Origin: Chloroflexota bacterium
Lineage (GTDB): Bacteria > Chloroflexota > Limnocylindria > QHBO01
Assembly (NCBI GenBank): GCA_013820865.1
Contig: JACDHU010000078.1
Coordinates: 1-7,449 of the forward strand
Reading direction: 5' to 3'
Length of the DNA: 7,449 nucleotides
In this document: positions 5,722 to 7,449 of the stretch, one piece after another
Position numbering within the stretch: the first letter of the stretch is position 1
Layout of the letters: the number at the start of each line of letters is the position of its first letter
Program-made: the position numbers and the translations under genes
The notes under the pieces: generated by a model
Database searches by the model: none
What the model saw: the letters and a program-made list of their open reading frames with translations, nothing else
Told to the model about the DNA's origin: nothing

Positions 5722-6861
5722 CTACTGCACCTCGAAGGTGACGCGGTCGGCCAGGTCGCCGTTTCGGCTGACCTCCACCGTGTACGTGCCTTCGGGCAGG
5801 TTGGAGAAGTTGAAGCGGGTATACCCGCGACACTCCACGCCGCAGCCGATGCTGGCAAGCTCGATCGAGCCATCCGAGAGCTGATCGCCGTCGGCATTGA
5901 GCAGCCGGGCGCCGATCACGTCATCCCCTGATCCGCCGGCGAAGCCGATCCAGATGTCGGTCGTGCCGCTGTTCACCGACCCATTCGAGTTGCACCCATT
6001 CTGTCCGGCCGAGCCGGGCAGGCACGGCTGCGCCTCGGCCGTGAAGCCGTCGGGAAACTCGATCGGCTCGCCGCTTGCCGCCGGCGATCCGCTCGGCGCG
6101 GCGCTGGCGGGTGGCTGCTCGCTGGGAGCGACGCTCGGCGCGGTGGCCGGCGGAATCGACTCGATCGCGGCGCTGGCCGATGGTGTCGGCGTGGCGCGAG
6201 CGATGCTTGGGTCCTCGTTGAACACGCCGGCCAGGACGGCCCCGCCGAACAGTGCCAGCACGCCGAGGCCCAGGAACCCCAGGATCGCCACAGCAGACGC
6301 CCCCGAGGAACGCCGATCGCGCGAATCCTCCCACTCGTCGTACTCGTATGGATAACCAGCGTCGTCGGTGTAGGCCGCGTCGTCGTAGTTGTCGACATGG
6401 GCCGGCAGGCCGTCATCGACCGTCGGCGCCGCAGGATCGGATGCAGCAGCCGCGGCCGGTGCGGCCGGGGCGACGGGACGAGCCCACTGGTCTTCATCAT
6501 CGCGAGTGACGTCACGCCGGTCGGGCACAGCGCTCGGAGTGGCGGACGCCGACGCATCACGCAGGTGGTCCCGGCGCGTGCTGCCGCCCGCATCGGCGCG
6601 ACGGGCGTTCGCATCATCGGGCTCGGGCTCGAAGCGCCGGTAGCCGCCGGGCTCGTCGTCCGCCAGCCCACCGCGACGGTACGGCTCACCGCCCGAGCGC
6701 CGCGCGCGGATGCGGTCCTGGAGCTCATTGCGATCCATGCCTCGCGGGCGGATGCGGGCATCGGTCGGAATGGCCGAGCCGCACTGCGTGCAGAATGCGG
6801 CCGGCGCCGTGGAGCGGTGACAGGTCGGACAACGGATCTCGCCCGGCTTTGGAGTCGCCAT
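5722..6861 (-). CDS. Zinc-ribbon membrane protein with stalk and extracytoplasmic beta domain
   Basis: The 379-aa protein is modular. Residues 11-27 form a CxxC-x9-CxxC zinc ribbon (Cys11, Cys14, Cys24, Cys27). Residues about 35-185 are charged, Arg/Asp/Pro/Ala rich and probably disordered, with a Tyr/Asp-rich acidic patch at 157-178. One membrane span (about 188-214, AVAILGFLGLGVLALFGGAV) follows RDRR, predicting the zinc ribbon inside and the rest outside. A Ser/Pro/Ala stalk (about 222-265) leads to a C-terminal domain (about 268-379) with four cysteines (280, 290, 340, 344). Its end, YTRFNFSNLPEGTYTVEVSR (347-366) and NGD, matches the 205-aa neighbour. The function is unknown; the layout could link an intracellular event to a surface domain, which is inference. 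ATG 6861 has no good Shine-Dalgarno. The next gene of the same operon begins 81 bases after the stop. Confidence 0.85.
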   Translation of the reverse strand: MATPKPGEIRCPTCHRSTAPAAFCTQCGSAIPTDARIRPRGMDRNELQDRIRARRSGGEPYRRGGLADDEPGGYRRFEPEPDDANARRADAGGSTRRDHLRDASASATPSAVPDRRDVTRDDEDQWARPVAPAAPAAAAASDPAAPTVDDGLPAHVDNYDDAAYTDDAGYPYEYDEWEDSRDRRSSGASAVAILGFLGLGVLALFGGAVLAGVFNEDPSIARATPTPSASAAIESIPPATAPSVAPSEQPPASAAPSGSPAASGEPIEFPDGFTAEAQPCLPGSAGQNGCNSNGSVNSGTTDIWIGFAGGSGDDVIGARLLNADGDQLSDGSIELASIGCGVECRGYTRFNFSNLPEGTYTVEVSRNGDLADRVTFEVQ

Positions 6862-6870
6862 AACTCGCGC

Positions 6871-6876
6871 ATTGTG
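6871..6876 (-). promoter_or_regulatory. Possible -10 element of the zinc-ribbon gene
   Basis: CACAAT on the minus strand matches the key A2 and T6 positions of a -10 box and ends 9 bases before ATG 6861, a leaderless-type distance. It is imperfect at position 1 and no -35 is evident. Confidence 0.25.
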
Positions 6877-6914
6877 CCTTCCCGCGTCGTTGCGTGCACG
6901 CCACGCCCGTCGGC

Positions 6915-6920
6915 TAGGCT
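6915..6920 (+). promoter_or_regulatory. Possible -10 element of the P-loop kinase gene
   Basis: TAGGCT fits TAnnnT and ends 9 bases before ATG 6930, suggesting a leaderless transcript in line with the missing Shine-Dalgarno. TTGCGT at 6890-6895, 19 bases upstream, is a possible -35. Confidence 0.35.
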
Positions 6921-6929
6921 GGCGCGGCC

Positions 6930-7449
6930 ATGAACCGCATCCGCGTCACCGGCACCAGTTGCTCGGGCAAGACGACCCTCTCACGTGCGCTTGCGCGGCG
7001 GCTCAACCTGCCGGTCGTTGAGCTCGATGCGCTCTTCTGGGGGCCGAACTGGACGCCGGTCCCGGACGAGGTCTTCCTTGCACGCGTCGCCGATGCGGCA
7101 GCGGCCGACCGCTGGGTCATGGACGGCGGCTACTCGCAGACTCGCGCCCTGACCTGGTCGCGGGCGGACACCGTGGTATGGCTCGACTACCCGATGCGCA
7201 CGGTCCTGCGCCGATGGGCCCGCCGAACGCTCACTCGCCTCCGCACCCGCGAGGAGTTCTGGCCGGGCACCGGAAATCGCGAACGCCTGAGCCACATCCT
7301 GCGACGGGACAGCCTGCTGTGGTGGATCCTGAGCACGCACCGACGGCGGGGACGCTCGACGGCCGCCGAGCTGGCAGCGCGTCCTCATCTCCGCCAGATC
7401 CTCCTTCGCTCCCCCGCCGAGACCGAACGCTGGCTCCGCAGCCTTCAGC
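6930..7449 (+). CDS. P-loop nucleoside/adenylate kinase-like protein (partial at window edge)
   Basis: The frame is open from ATG 6930 to the end of the window, giving 173 residues with no stop. Residues 4-16 are IRVTGTSCSGKTT, a Walker A loop (G8xxxxG13K14T15) right after the first strand. Then come LDALFWGPNW (32-41), WVMDGGY (62-68) and SRADTVVWLDYP (77-88), an Arg-rich stretch at 94-107 (probable lid/arginine region), GNRERL (115-120) and a basic HRRRGR (137-142). This order is typical of the small adenylate-kinase-like P-loop NTPases annotated as FlaR-type or 'topology modulation protein'. They are thought to phosphorylate a nucleotide or another small substrate, but the substrate is rarely known. 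The usual length is about 170-185 residues, so only a few C-terminal residues should be missing. It is divergent from the zinc-ribbon gene, with 68 bases between the starts. Confidence 0.85.
   Translation, partial: MNRIRVTGTSCSGKTTLSRALARRLNLPVVELDALFWGPNWTPVPDEVFLARVADAAAADRWVMDGGYSQTRALTWSRADTVVWLDYPMRTVLRRWARRTLTRLRTREEFWPGTGNRERLSHILRRDSLLWWILSTHRRRGRSTAAELAARPHLRQILLRSPAETERWLRSLQ

Overview
High-GC bacterial chromosome, with no sign of mobile DNA, RNA genes or CRISPR. Extracytoplasmic proteins with long Thr/Pro (PTPTP-type) stalks, a DUF2203 protein and leaderless-looking promoters suggest Chloroflexota (for example a Limnocylindria-like soil or freshwater lineage). This is inferred from style, not from a marker gene. 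Coding density is very high and no stretch over 300 bases lacks a gene.

Layout from left to right. (1) 74-892 (+) is a UbiA-type membrane prenyltransferase with both Asp-rich motifs. (2) Facing it on the minus strand is a two-gene unit with its own good promoter at 1681-1708. It encodes a 174-aa protein of unknown function built from two copies of one module, then a 50-aa single-span membrane protein with an acidic tail (941-1093), 16 bases downstream behind a clear ribosome binding site. (3) 1700-3866 (-) is a three-gene operon in the order DUF2203 protein, PfkB-family kinase, pseudouridine-5'-phosphate glycosidase (PsuG). Both junctions are TGATG stop/start overlaps. Kinase plus PsuG form the pseudouridine breakdown route: pseudouridine to pseudouridine 5'-phosphate, then uracil plus ribose 5-phosphate. 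The DUF2203 member is unexplained and is the best lead in the window.

(4) 3964-5019 (+) is divergent from that operon and encodes an agmatinase-type ureohydrolase with all six metal ligands. The roughly 100-base gap holds two back-to-back promoter-like elements. (5) 5023-5640 and 5722-6861 (-) encode two membrane-anchored proteins that share a homologous C-terminal extracytoplasmic beta-rich domain on a low-complexity stalk. The upstream one also has an N-terminal cytoplasmic zinc ribbon. The gap between them carries three perfect 9-bp tandem repeats. (6) 6930 to the window end (+) is a P-loop nucleoside/adenylate kinase-like protein, cut by the window edge close to its natural end.

Most of the window is ordinary metabolism. 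The parts worth following are the DUF2203/pseudouridine coupling, the duplicated-module protein with its tiny membrane partner, and the zinc-ribbon/stalk/beta-domain pair.
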